Positions 38,128-46,012 of a stretch of 64,000 nt of DNA are shown piece after piece. Position 1 is the first letter of the stretch. Each line of letters starts with the position of its first letter. This stretch comes from Actinoplanes campanulatus (GTDB lineage Bacteria > Actinomycetota > Actinomycetes > Mycobacteriales > Micromonosporaceae). The translations under genes and the position numbers were made by a program. The stretch spans positions 1 to 64,000 of the forward strand of contig NZ_BMPW01000006.1 of the NCBI RefSeq assembly GCF_014647795.1, in the 5' to 3' direction. The notes beneath the pieces are model-generated. The model saw nothing but the letters and a program-made list of their open reading frames with translations, searched no databases and was not told the DNA's origin.

Positions 38128-38853
38128 GTGAGCGAGAAGATCGGTAAGACCTGGTGGCCCGAGGTGGCGGCGCTGGTGGCGTTCGCCGCGCTGACCCTGG
38201 CGCTGGTCCGCGGTCACCTGCTGGACCTGGACCAGTGGGTGGCCGACTGGGCGTTCGCCCACCAGCCCGCGCCGGTGTACTGGACCGCACGCGTGTTCAA
38301 CTACCTGGGCCAGGGTGGTCAGGTGCTGATGCCGGTCACGCTGATCCTGACCGGGGTGCTGTTCTGGCGTACCCGATCGGTCCGTGCCCTGTTGCCGTTC
38401 GTGGTCACCTTCGCGCTCACCTACTGCACCATCGGCCCGGCGAAGATCTTCTTCGACCGGGCCGCCCCTCGCTTCACCGGCCCGGACGCGGTGATGCTGT
38501 TCAACCCGAGCGCGGCCGGCGACAAGGCGATGAGCTACCCGTCCGGGCACGTCGCCAACACGCTGGTCTGGTTCGGGGTGATCGCCCTGCTCCTGACCGT
38601 TCTGATGAAGCGGGACCTGTCCCGGCGGGAGTGGTTGCTGCTGCGGGTGGCCCCGGTCGTGATCGTCTTCGTGACCACGGTCTACACCGGGTTCCACTGG
38701 CTCACCGACTCGATCGCGGCGCTCTTCCTGGGCTTCGTCCTGGTCCGCCTGCTGGGCCGGATCCCGTGGGGACTCCGGTCAGATCCAGGCGCCGGAGCGC
38801 ATCACCCGGCGCGGCGTCAGGTCGGCGGAGAGGACCACCAGGTCGGCGCGTAG
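38128..38853 (+). CDS. PAP2-superfamily membrane phosphatase
   Basis: A 241-residue integral membrane protein with five to six helices. The phosphatase motifs are KIFFDRAAPR (motif 1), YPSGHVAN (motif 2) and YTGFHWLTDSIA (motif 3), all on the outer face. Likely substrates are undecaprenyl diphosphate or phosphatidic acid. The last 25 codons (after RIPWGLRSDP) run 75 nt into the convergent nagA gene and encode a hydrophilic tail. GTG 38128 is the start. Confidence 0.85.
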   Translation: MSEKIGKTWWPEVAALVAFAALTLALVRGHLLDLDQWVADWAFAHQPAPVYWTARVFNYLGQGGQVLMPVTLILTGVLFWRTRSVRALLPFVVTFALTYCTIGPAKIFFDRAAPRFTGPDAVMLFNPSAAGDKAMSYPSGHVANTLVWFGVIALLLTVLMKRDLSRREWLLLRVAPVVIVFVTTVYTGFHWLTDSIAALFLGFVLVRLLGRIPWGLRSDPGAGAHHPARRQVGGEDHQVGA

Positions 38854-39873
38854 GCCCGGGACCAGGGCGCCCAGCGTCTCGGACAGGCCGAGCAGCCGGG
38901 CCGGGGTGGTGGCGGCCATCGCGGCGGCGTCCACCAGCGGCAGGCCGGCGGCCACCGCGTTGCGCAGCGCCACGTCCATGGTCAGGGTGCTGCCGGCGAT
39001 CGAGCCGTTGTGGGCCAGCCGGGCCACCCGGTCGGCGACCAGGACCTCCTGGCCGCCCAGCTCGTACCGGCCGTCCGGCATGCCGGTGGCGTCCATCGCG
39101 TCGGTGACCAGCACGGCCCGTTCGGGGCCGGCGCTGCGGGCCGCGAACGCCAGCATCCCCGGGTGCAGGTGGATGTTGTCGGCGATCAGCTCGCACGCCG
39201 TGGTCGAGGAGAGCAGACCGACCACCGGGCCCGGCTCGCGGTGGTGCGGCGGCCGCATCCCGTTGAACAGGTGGGTGGCGACGGTCGCGCCGGCGGCCAC
39301 TCCGGCGTGCGTCTGGTCGTACGTGGCGTCGGTGTGCCCGATCGCCGCGAGGACACCGGACGACCGCAGCAGGCCGATCGCCTCGCACGCGCCGGGCAGT
39401 TCCGGGGCGACGGTCATCATGCGTACCGCGCCGTCGCCCACCTCGATCAGCTCGGCGATCTCGGACAGTGACGGATCCCGCAGGAAAGCCGGGTTCTGCG
39501 CCCCGCAGCGGGCGTGCGACAGGTACGGCCCCTCGAAGTGGATCCCGGCGAGCACCCCCTCGGCGACCAGCGGCCGGTAGTCGACCGTGGCCGACCGCAT
39601 CAGCTCGAACGGCGAGCTGACCAGGCTGGCCAGGATCGTGGTGGTGCCGTGTCCCAGGTGGAAGGCGGCCGCCTTGCGGGCCGCCCCCGCGTCACCGGTG
39701 GTGAACGTGTGCCCACCGCCGCCGTGACAGTGCAGGTCCACGAAGCCGGGCACGATCACGTCGTCGCCCACCGCGTCGTCCGGGACGATCGCCGCGATCG
39801 CCTCGCCGTCCAGGTCGAGATGGCCGGGGACGACCGCGCCGGGGGTGACGATCCGGCCGGAGATGCGGGTCAC
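38779..39873 (-). CDS. nagA: N-acetylglucosamine-6-phosphate deacetylase
   Basis: Hydrolyses GlcNAc-6-P to GlcN-6-P and acetate. The 364-residue amidohydrolase has DLHCHGGGG (H-x-H), HFEGPYLSHARCGAQN with the metal Glu, GHTDATYD, THLFNGMRPPHHREPG and catalytic Asp in LVTDAMDATGM. Third gene of an operon: deaminase, kinase, nagA, each overlapping by 4 nt. With the ROK kinase upstream, free GlcNAc can be phosphorylated and then deacetylated. Confidence 0.95.
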   Translation of the reverse strand: MTRISGRIVTPGAVVPGHLDLDGEAIAAIVPDDAVGDDVIVPGFVDLHCHGGGGHTFTTGDAGAARKAAAFHLGHGTTTILASLVSSPFELMRSATVDYRPLVAEGVLAGIHFEGPYLSHARCGAQNPAFLRDPSLSEIAELIEVGDGAVRMMTVAPELPGACEAIGLLRSSGVLAAIGHTDATYDQTHAGVAAGATVATHLFNGMRPPHHREPGPVVGLLSSTTACELIADNIHLHPGMLAFAARSAGPERAVLVTDAMDATGMPDGRYELGGQEVLVADRVARLAHNGSIAGSTLTMDVALRNAVAAGLPLVDAAAMAATTPARLLGLSETLGALVPGLRADLVVLSADLTPRRVMRSGAWI

Positions 39874-40796
39874 GGTGTCTCTTTCAGTGAGTCGAGGGCC
39901 AGCAGGGCGGAACCCAGGCAGCCGGCGGCGTCGCCGAGTTCGGCGCGGACGATCTCGGGGGAGCGGTGGAAGGTGACCCGCTGGGCGACCGCGGCGCGGA
40001 CCGGGTCGAGCAACTCGTCACCGGCCTCGGCCAGCCCGCCGCCCAGGACGACGATGCCGACGTCGTAGAGCGCCTGAGCGGTGATCAGGCCATCCGCCAG
40101 GGCTTCCACGGCGTCCTGCCACACCCGGCGGGCCAGTTCCTCGCCGCGGGCCGCCCGGGTGGCGACGTCGAAGGCGGTGGCGGTGGGTTCGCCGGACAGT
40201 TCCGCGTACCGTCGCCCGACCGCCTTGGCCGACGCCTCGGCCTCCAGGCAGCCGCGCAGCCCGCAGCCGCAGGGGGTGCCGCCCGGCCGGACCACGACGT
40301 GCCCCAGCTCGCCGGCCGCGCCGTGCGCTCCCGGGTAGCCGGCGCCGTCGATCACCAGGCCGCCGGCGATGCCGGTGCCGATCGCCACGAACAGCACGTG
40401 CCGCCGCCCGCGCCCGGCGCCGAGGCGCGCCTCGGCGAGAGCGCCCACCCGCACGTCGTGGCCGAGCGCCGCGGGCATCCCCAGCCGTTGCACGGCCAGA
40501 TCCCTCAGCGGTACGTCCCGGAAGCCCACATTCGCCGACCAGACCGCGACGCCGTTGTGCTCGTCGACCACGCCGGGCACCGCGATGCCGGTCGCGACCG
40601 GGGTGAGCCCGTCGGCGCGGGCCTTCCCGGCCAGCGCCCCGGCCACGCCCAGGATCGTCTCGGTGACCGCCTCCGGGCCGCGCTCGGCCCGGGTCGGGTG
40701 CCGCTCCTCGTGGTGGACCGTGCCGTCTGGCCGGACCAGGGCGCACTTCATCCCGGTGCCGCCCACGTCCAGGGCGACTACGACGCTGTCGTTCAC
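39870..40796 (-). CDS. ROK-family sugar kinase (probable GlcNAc kinase)
   Basis: A 308-residue ROK kinase: ATP loop ALDVGGTGMKCALV, catalytic Asp near GHDVRVGALAEA, FVAIGTGIAGGLV, and the zinc-binding GELGHVVVRPGG...CGCGLRGCLE. No helix-turn-helix domain, so it is an enzyme rather than a repressor. Its place between a SIS-domain deaminase and nagA points to N-acetylglucosamine (or glucosamine) as substrate; glucose cannot be excluded. Confidence 0.9.
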   Translation of the reverse strand: MNDSVVVALDVGGTGMKCALVRPDGTVHHEERHPTRAERGPEAVTETILGVAGALAGKARADGLTPVATGIAVPGVVDEHNGVAVWSANVGFRDVPLRDLAVQRLGMPAALGHDVRVGALAEARLGAGRGRRHVLFVAIGTGIAGGLVIDGAGYPGAHGAAGELGHVVVRPGGTPCGCGLRGCLEAEASAKAVGRRYAELSGEPTATAFDVATRAARGEELARRVWQDAVEALADGLITAQALYDVGIVVLGGGLAEAGDELLDPVRAAVAQRVTFHRSPEIVRAELGDAAGCLGSALLALDSLKETP

Positions 40797-41716
40797 GCCA
40801 GGACTACGGAACGGGTGAGGTTGGGAGGGTTGTCCGGGTCGAGGCCCTGGGTGGTGGCCAGCGCCAGGGCCACCCGCTGGGCCAGGATCAGGTCGGCCAT
40901 CGGGTCCAGCGGGGCCCGGCCGCCGACCCAGCGGCCGATCGAGCCGTACCCGCCGTGGTGGCGGCTGTGCACGAAGGCGGCGCCGGTGGCCTCGACCTCC
41001 CCGGCGAGGCCCTCCGGCACGTCACCGAACGCCCACACCACCCGGCGCGGCCCGGCGATCGCGATCGGCCCGTGCCGGTAGTCCATGGCCGGGTACGACT
41101 CGGTCCAGAAGCCGGCGGTCTCCCGGCACTTGAGGGCGGCCTCCTCGGCCAGTCCGACGGTCCAGCCCCGGCCCAGGAAGGTGATCTGGTCGAAGAGGGC
41201 CGGGTGCACCGGGAGCGGGAGGCGGATCGCGACCTCGGCGTCCGAGGCGGCCGTCTCGATGTCGTGGCCCAGGTGCGCCCGTAGGACGGCCAGCACACTG
41301 GTGGCGAAGCGGGTCTGCACCACCGACTTCTCGTCGGCGAAGTCGAGGACCACGGTCTCGTTCGCGATCTCCGCGGCCGGCTGCGCGGCGTCGGCGGTGA
41401 AAACGGTCACCGGGGTGCGCTCACCGACAGTGCGCATCACGTCGAGGGTCTCGGTCGTGGTGCCGGAGCGGGTGATCGCCACGAGACGGTCGTAGTGGCG
41501 GCCGTACGGGAAATCGGACGCCTGGAACGCGTCGGTCTCGCCGTGGCCGGCCTGTTCCCGCAGAACCGCGTACGACTTGGCCATGAACCACGAGGTTCCG
41601 CACCCGACGACGGCGACCCGCTCGTCACGGCGGGGCAGCCCCGGCGCCCCGGCTAGTTTCGCCGCCTGCCGCCAGCACTCCGGTTGTGTGGCGATTTCCG
41701 CTTTGACATGGCTCAT
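40793..41716 (-). CDS. SIS-domain protein, probable glucosamine-6-phosphate deaminase
   Basis: A 307-residue protein with two SIS sugar-isomerase domains (VAVVGCGTSWFMAKSYAVL, VAITRSGTTTETLDVM; second domain ITFLGRGWTVGLAEEAALK). It resembles the isomerase half of GlmS and lacks the glutaminase half; the C-terminus DPDNPPNLTRSVVL matches the family. Such NagB-II/AgaS proteins convert GlcN-6-P to Fru-6-P and ammonia, completing the pathway begun by the next two genes. Ribosome site GAGGAAC precedes ATG 41716. First gene of the operon and divergent from its likely regulator. Confidence 0.88.
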   Translation of the reverse strand: MSHVKAEIATQPECWRQAAKLAGAPGLPRRDERVAVVGCGTSWFMAKSYAVLREQAGHGETDAFQASDFPYGRHYDRLVAITRSGTTTETLDVMRTVGERTPVTVFTADAAQPAAEIANETVVLDFADEKSVVQTRFATSVLAVLRAHLGHDIETAASDAEVAIRLPLPVHPALFDQITFLGRGWTVGLAEEAALKCRETAGFWTESYPAMDYRHGPIAIAGPRRVVWAFGDVPEGLAGEVEATGAAFVHSRHHGGYGSIGRWVGGRAPLDPMADLILAQRVALALATTQGLDPDNPPNLTRSVVLA

Positions 41717-41738
41717 GTCTGTTCCTCACCGGTTGATG

Positions 41739-41873
41739 CTGCGCATTAGCGCTCGGTTCCCGGGACTTTCGCGCGTTATTGTGCTCACGAGGCCGTCGTC
41801 GGGGCAAGCGCCTAAGGTCCTTCGCGCAACGAATGTCTTTGCTTCCAGGGCTTTCGCGCACTAATGTGCACAC
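41739..41873. promoter_or_regulatory. Repeated operator-like motifs in the nag divergent region
   Basis: Two 27-bp direct repeats, 41762-41788 and 41847-41873, share the core ctttcgcgc-n-ta-n-tgtgc. A weaker copy is at 41816-41836 and an inverted copy gcgcattagcgc at 41741-41752. The best copy contains the palindrome gcac-taat-gtgc. The arrangement fits binding of the adjacent DeoR-family regulator. Confidence 0.65.
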
Positions 41874-41906
41874 ACTTATCATGGAACGTGCATCGGGGAG
41901 TGGTGG

Positions 41907-42692
41907 GTGGACCGGTACGCGCGGTGGAATGCCCTGCTCGAATTACTCACGGAGAGCGGCCGGGTAACCGTCGAAGAGGCCTCCGAGCGTCTCGACGTCT
42001 CCCAGGCCACCATCCGGCGTGACTTCGACCAGCTCGCCCAGCAGCAGATGATCACTCGAACCCGGGGCGGTGCGGTCGCCAACGGTGTCTCCTACGACCT
42101 GCCGCTGCGTTACAAGAGCGCCAAGCACTCCGCCGAGAAACAGCGTATCGGCGAGGCCGCGGCCCGTCTCGTCACTCCCGGAACGGTGGTCGGCCTCAAC
42201 GGCGGCACCACGATCACCGAGGTGGCCCGGGCGCTGGCGGTCCGGCCCGACCTCAACGCCGGCGGTGAGGGTTCCCAGCTCACCGTGGTCACCAATGCCC
42301 TGAACATCGCCAACGAGCTGCTGCTCCGCTCGCGCATGAAGATCGTCGTGGCCGGCGGTGTGGTCCGTCCGCAGTCCTTCGAGGTGGTCGGCCCCCTGGG
42401 CGGCGCCCTCCTGCGGGAGGTCACCCTGGACATCGTGCTGCTCGGCGTCGACGCCCTGGACGTCGAGCTGGGCGCCGCCTCCCACCACGAGGGGGAGGCG
42501 TCGATGAACAGCCTCATGGTGGCCCGAGCCAAGCGGGTCGTCGTGATCGCCGACTCGTCCAAGCTGGGTGGCCATGCCTTCGCCCGGATCTGCCCGATCA
42601 CCAAGGTCGAGACCCTGGTCACCGACTCCGGCGCCCCGCCGTCGGTGCTGGCCGCCTTCCGGGAGGCGGGCGTCGACGTCATCACCGCCTGA
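41907..42692 (+). CDS. DeoR-family transcriptional regulator
   Basis: A 261-residue repressor type: winged HTH at 5-60 (RWNALLELLTESGRVTVEE, LDVSQATIRRDFDQL) and a C-terminal sugar-phosphate-binding domain (NGGTTITEVARAL, VVTNALNIANELL, GPLGGALLREVTLDIV, ADSSKLG). Divergent from the SIS-ROK-nagA operon, so it likely represses that operon until GlcNAc-6-P or GlcN-6-P is present. GTG 41907 is preceded by GGGGAG at 41895-41900. Confidence 0.92.
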   Translation: MDRYARWNALLELLTESGRVTVEEASERLDVSQATIRRDFDQLAQQQMITRTRGGAVANGVSYDLPLRYKSAKHSAEKQRIGEAAARLVTPGTVVGLNGGTTITEVARALAVRPDLNAGGEGSQLTVVTNALNIANELLLRSRMKIVVAGGVVRPQSFEVVGPLGGALLREVTLDIVLLGVDALDVELGAASHHEGEASMNSLMVARAKRVVVIADSSKLGGHAFARICPITKVETLVTDSGAPPSVLAAFREAGVDVITA

Positions 42693-42832
42693 AAGCCGCC
42701 TATGGGTGTCAGCGGATCGGACGTTGCGTAGTCGTTTGGTCGCTTGAGGTAGCGTCTGCGGGGATCTTCGGTCCGACCTATGCTGAGGATCCCTCGTGAA
42801 ATCCGTGGTCACCGATGCCGTCTGGGAGCGCC

Positions 42833-43096
42833 ATGCAGCCCGCCGCCGAACCGACCGGGGAGCAGCCCGCTCTCACTGATCGGGAGCTGGAGATCCTCGC
42901 CTTCGAGGGCCAGTGGTGGAAACACGCGGGCGCCAAGGAGCAGGCCATCCGGGACACCTTCGGCCTCTCCTCGACCCGCTACTACCAGATCCTCAACGGC
43001 CTGCTCGACAACCCGGCCGCTCTCGAGCACGACCCGGTCCTGGTCGGACGGCTGCGCCGGCTCCGCTCGGCCCGGGCCCGCGGCCGCCGCCGCTAG
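42833..43096 (+). CDS. DUF3263 small DNA-binding-like protein
   Basis: An 87-residue basic protein. LTDRELEILAFEGQWWKHAGAKEQAIRDTF followed by LSSTRYYQILNGLLDNP is the DUF3263 pattern, which looks like a LuxR/sigma-type helix-turn-helix; the tail is Arg-rich. ATG 42833 is preferred over 42815 because GGGAG lies 6 nt upstream. Its stop overlaps the convergent AAA gene by 4 nt. Role unknown; transcription factor suggested by shape only. Confidence 0.8.
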   Translation: MQPAAEPTGEQPALTDRELEILAFEGQWWKHAGAKEQAIRDTFGLSSTRYYQILNGLLDNPAALEHDPVLVGRLRRLRSARARGRRR

Positions 43097-45330
43097 GCCT
43101 GGCGGCTCTCGGCGTAGTTGGCGAGCCAGGCCACCTGATCCGGGTCCAGTGAGGCCCGCACCCGGGCGCGGGCCGTGGCCACGTTGCCGGCGGTGACCGT
43201 GGACGCCTCCAGGGAGTCGCGCATCGCGGCCAGCGCCGACTCCCGGATCAGCGCCGAACAGTCGGCCGCCGAGAAACCCTCCAGCTCCGCGCCCAGCTCG
43301 TCCAGATCGACCGCGTCGTCCAGCGGCACCGCCCTGGCCGAGGCCCGCAGGATCGCGGCCCGCGCCGCGGCGTCCGGCGGCGGCACGTAGACCAGGCGCT
43401 CCAGCCGGCCGGGCCGCAGCAGCGCCGGGTCGATCAGGTCGGGCCGGTTGGTGGCCCCGATCACCACGACGTTGCGCAGGTCCTCGACACCGTCCAGTTC
43501 GGTCAGCAGGGCCGCCACCACCCGGTCGGTGACCCCGCCGTCGCTGCCCTGACCGCGGGCCGGCGCCAGCGCGTCCACCTCGTCCAGGAAGACCAGGGTC
43601 GGCGCCGCCTCCCGGGCCCGGCGGAACAGCTCCCGCACCGCCCGCTCGCTGTCGCCCACCCACTTGCTGAGCAGCTCGGCGCCCTTCACCGACAGCACGT
43701 TCGCCTTCCCGGTCCCGGCGATCGCCTTGACCAGGTACGTCTTCCCGCACCCGGGCGGCCCGTAGAGCAGCACCCCGCGCGGCGGCGAGACACCGAGCCG
43801 GGCGAACGTGTCCGGGTAGGTCAGCGGCCACAGCACCGACTCGGTGAGCACCTGCTTCACCTCGACCATGTCCCCGACGTCGTCGAGGGTCACGGCCGCC
43901 ACCTCCAGGGTGGACTCGGCCATCGAGGTGGGCCGGACCACGTCGAGCGCGGCCTCGAAGTCGGCCATCGCCACGGTCGGCGACTCGGCGTCCTTCTGCC
44001 GCAGCGCGGCGCGGACCCCGGCCTCCCGGGTCAGCGCGCCCAGGTCGGCGGCCACGAAACCGGGGGTGCGCCCGGCGACCTCGTCCAACCGCACGTCCTC
44101 GGCCAGCGGCATCCCCCGGGTCAGGACGCCCAGCTGCTCCCGCCGCATGGCCGAGTCCGGCAGCGGCACGGTCAACTGGACGGCCAGCAGGTCCGGGGCG
44201 CGCAGGACCGGATCGACCGACTCGGGCTTGCTGGTGGTGCAGACCACCGCCGTCCCCTGCGCCACGGTCTCGGCCAGGACCTGCCGGAAGATCGTGGAGA
44301 TCGGTCCCGGCTCCTCGCGCGGGGCCAGCGCCTCCACGTCGACGAACAGCAGCATGGCGGGGCTGTCCGTCCGCACCTCGGCGGCCAGCTCACGCAGCCG
44401 GGCCGCCGCCGCGTTGTTGGTGAGCGCGGCCAGCTCCGGCGCCCACACCGTGCGCACCTTCGCGCCGACCGCGCCGCCGACCGCCCGGACCAGCGTGGAC
44501 TTGCCCGACCCGGCGGGTCCGGAGATCAGGACACCGAGTGTCACCCGGGTGCCCAACCGGGTCAGCACCTCCCGGTGGTGGAAGCCCAGGTCGAGCAGCT
44601 CCTCCAACTCCTTGGCCTGGGTGCGGAGGCCGGGCAGGTCGTCCAGGTTCGGCGGAGGCGCCGCCGGGACGGCCGGTGCGGGCGTCCCGGCGCTGATCGG
44701 CGCGGCCGGACCGGCCGAAGCGGTGCCCGGGCCGTCCTGCCAGGTGACCACGGTCTTCATGGTGACCAGGGAGGCATCCGCGCCGGCCACCGCCGTCACC
44801 CGCAGCAGGGCACTGGTCCAGCCGTAGCCGACCCGGTTGGCCAGGCTGCGCCGGGCGGCTTCGAGATGCGGACGGTTCCCGGCCTCCGGCACCACGTCCT
44901 GCGGCAGCAGCGAGACGTCGTCGCCGGCGCTGACCACCTTGCCGAGCAGGGCCAGGCGCAGCATCTCCGGGGAAACCGCGGCGACCACCTCCGGCGGCCC
45001 GGACAGGGTCACCCGGTCGGCGTGCACCACCGGGATCGGGGTGACGGTCACCTCGCCGCCGTCCCGCATCCGGAGGTTGCCCAGGATCAGATCGTCGGCG
45101 TACAGCAGGCCTCCGCCGGAAGCCGCCTCGGCCCTGGCGACGAGGCAGGCGGTGGTCCGCTTGCCGGTGAGGCGCACCGGATCACCGGTACGCAGGTCCA
45201 GCCCTGCCATCACCTCCGGATGCAACCGCACCACTCCACGCCGCGCATCCAGCGCAGCGGGGCGCAGGGTCACCGTCAGCGTGAGATCATCAGCCACCGC
45301 GCGTGCCTCCGATGGAATGTCTGGGGCCAT
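43093..45330 (-). CDS. CDC48/VCP-like double AAA+ ATPase
   Basis: A 745-residue protein: N-terminal double-psi barrel (about 15-185), linker rich in Ala/Pro, D1 module (265-460) and D2 module (480-700). D1 has Walker A GPAGSGKST (271-279), but Walker B reads FVDVEAL with Val332 replacing the catalytic Glu, and the usual arginine finger is not evident. D2 is intact: GPPGCGKT (523-530), FLDEVDAL (D582, E583) and GRLER. So D1 probably binds ATP without turning it over. Likely an unfoldase; partners unknown. Divergent from a lipoprotein gene. Confidence 0.9.
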   Translation of the reverse strand: MAPDIPSEARAVADDLTLTVTLRPAALDARRGVVRLHPEVMAGLDLRTGDPVRLTGKRTTACLVARAEAASGGGLLYADDLILGNLRMRDGGEVTVTPIPVVHADRVTLSGPPEVVAAVSPEMLRLALLGKVVSAGDDVSLLPQDVVPEAGNRPHLEAARRSLANRVGYGWTSALLRVTAVAGADASLVTMKTVVTWQDGPGTASAGPAAPISAGTPAPAVPAAPPPNLDDLPGLRTQAKELEELLDLGFHHREVLTRLGTRVTLGVLISGPAGSGKSTLVRAVGGAVGAKVRTVWAPELAALTNNAAAARLRELAAEVRTDSPAMLLFVDVEALAPREEPGPISTIFRQVLAETVAQGTAVVCTTSKPESVDPVLRAPDLLAVQLTVPLPDSAMRREQLGVLTRGMPLAEDVRLDEVAGRTPGFVAADLGALTREAGVRAALRQKDAESPTVAMADFEAALDVVRPTSMAESTLEVAAVTLDDVGDMVEVKQVLTESVLWPLTYPDTFARLGVSPPRGVLLYGPPGCGKTYLVKAIAGTGKANVLSVKGAELLSKWVGDSERAVRELFRRAREAAPTLVFLDEVDALAPARGQGSDGGVTDRVVAALLTELDGVEDLRNVVVIGATNRPDLIDPALLRPGRLERLVYVPPPDAAARAAILRASARAVPLDDAVDLDELGAELEGFSAADCSALIRESALAAMRDSLEASTVTAGNVATARARVRASLDPDQVAWLANYAESRQA

Positions 45331-45369
45331 CTGGTTCGTCCACGCTATCCGCCGAGGGGTAGTCCATTG

Positions 45370-45954
45370 ATGAGGCGTAGACCGCTTGTCGTCCTGACGG
45401 TGGCGCTGGCCGTGCTGTCCGGGTGCACCGACGACCCGCCCACGCCGTCGGCACCACCCCCGGCGTCCCCGGCCACCTCGCCCGGGACCACCCTGGACAT
45501 GCCGCCGGACAGCTTCGGCCCGCCCCCGCCGGCACCCACCCCCACCGGCCGGATGGAGATGAGCCCCGCCGGGTACGGCCCGTTCCGGATCGGCATGACC
45601 CAGCAGGAGGTCACCGACGCCGGGCTGGTCGCCGAGCTGTCATCGGACGGCTGCGGCAGCGCGAGCGACTTCCCCGGTACGCCGGAGGTCGACTTCTGGG
45701 GCGGCGAACTGGTCCGGGTACGGCTCACCAGTCCCACCGCCGATACCGTCCCGATCGGGTCCACCCTCGCCGAGGTGCGGGCCGCGTACCCGGCCGGCCG
45801 CTCGGTCACCGGCGCGGGCGGTGTCACCGGCTGGCTCGTCGTGGACGGCGCCAACGCCATGCTCGTCGAGTTCACCGCCGGTACGGCGACCGCCGTGACC
45901 GCCGGCGTGACCACCACCGTCGAGGAGGTCTTCGCCGGCACCCGGGGATGCTGA
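45370..45954 (+). CDS. Lipoprotein of unknown function
   Basis: A 194-residue lipoprotein: MRRRPLVVLTVALAVLSGC with lipobox LSGC, a Pro/Ser/Thr-rich linker to about 65, and a compact C-terminal domain (PFRIGMTQQEVTDAGLVAEL, GSTLAEVRAAYP, VDGANAMLVEF) with Cys at CGSA and at the end. RIGMT-type domains are seen in many actinobacterial envelope proteins; function is not known. Confidence 0.75.
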   Translation: MRRRPLVVLTVALAVLSGCTDDPPTPSAPPPASPATSPGTTLDMPPDSFGPPPPAPTPTGRMEMSPAGYGPFRIGMTQQEVTDAGLVAELSSDGCGSASDFPGTPEVDFWGGELVRVRLTSPTADTVPIGSTLAEVRAAYPAGRSVTGAGGVTGWLVVDGANAMLVEFTAGTATAVTAGVTTTVEEVFAGTRGC

Positions 45955-45999
45955 GAGTTTTCCCAGAGAACCCTCAGCCCCACCTCAGGGGTCTCCTAC

Positions 46000-46005
46000 T
46001 AGCGT
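46000..46005 (+). promoter_or_regulatory. Leaderless -10 box TAGCGT
   Basis: TAGCGT ends 7 nt before ATG 46013 and overlaps the alternative GTG 46004, favouring ATG 46013. Confidence 0.5.
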
Positions 46006-46012
46006 GTGCGCC

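Noticed and set aside
39870-40796. ROK protein as transcriptional repressor
   Set aside because: It lacks an N-terminal helix-turn-helix and has intact kinase and zinc motifs, so it is an enzyme.
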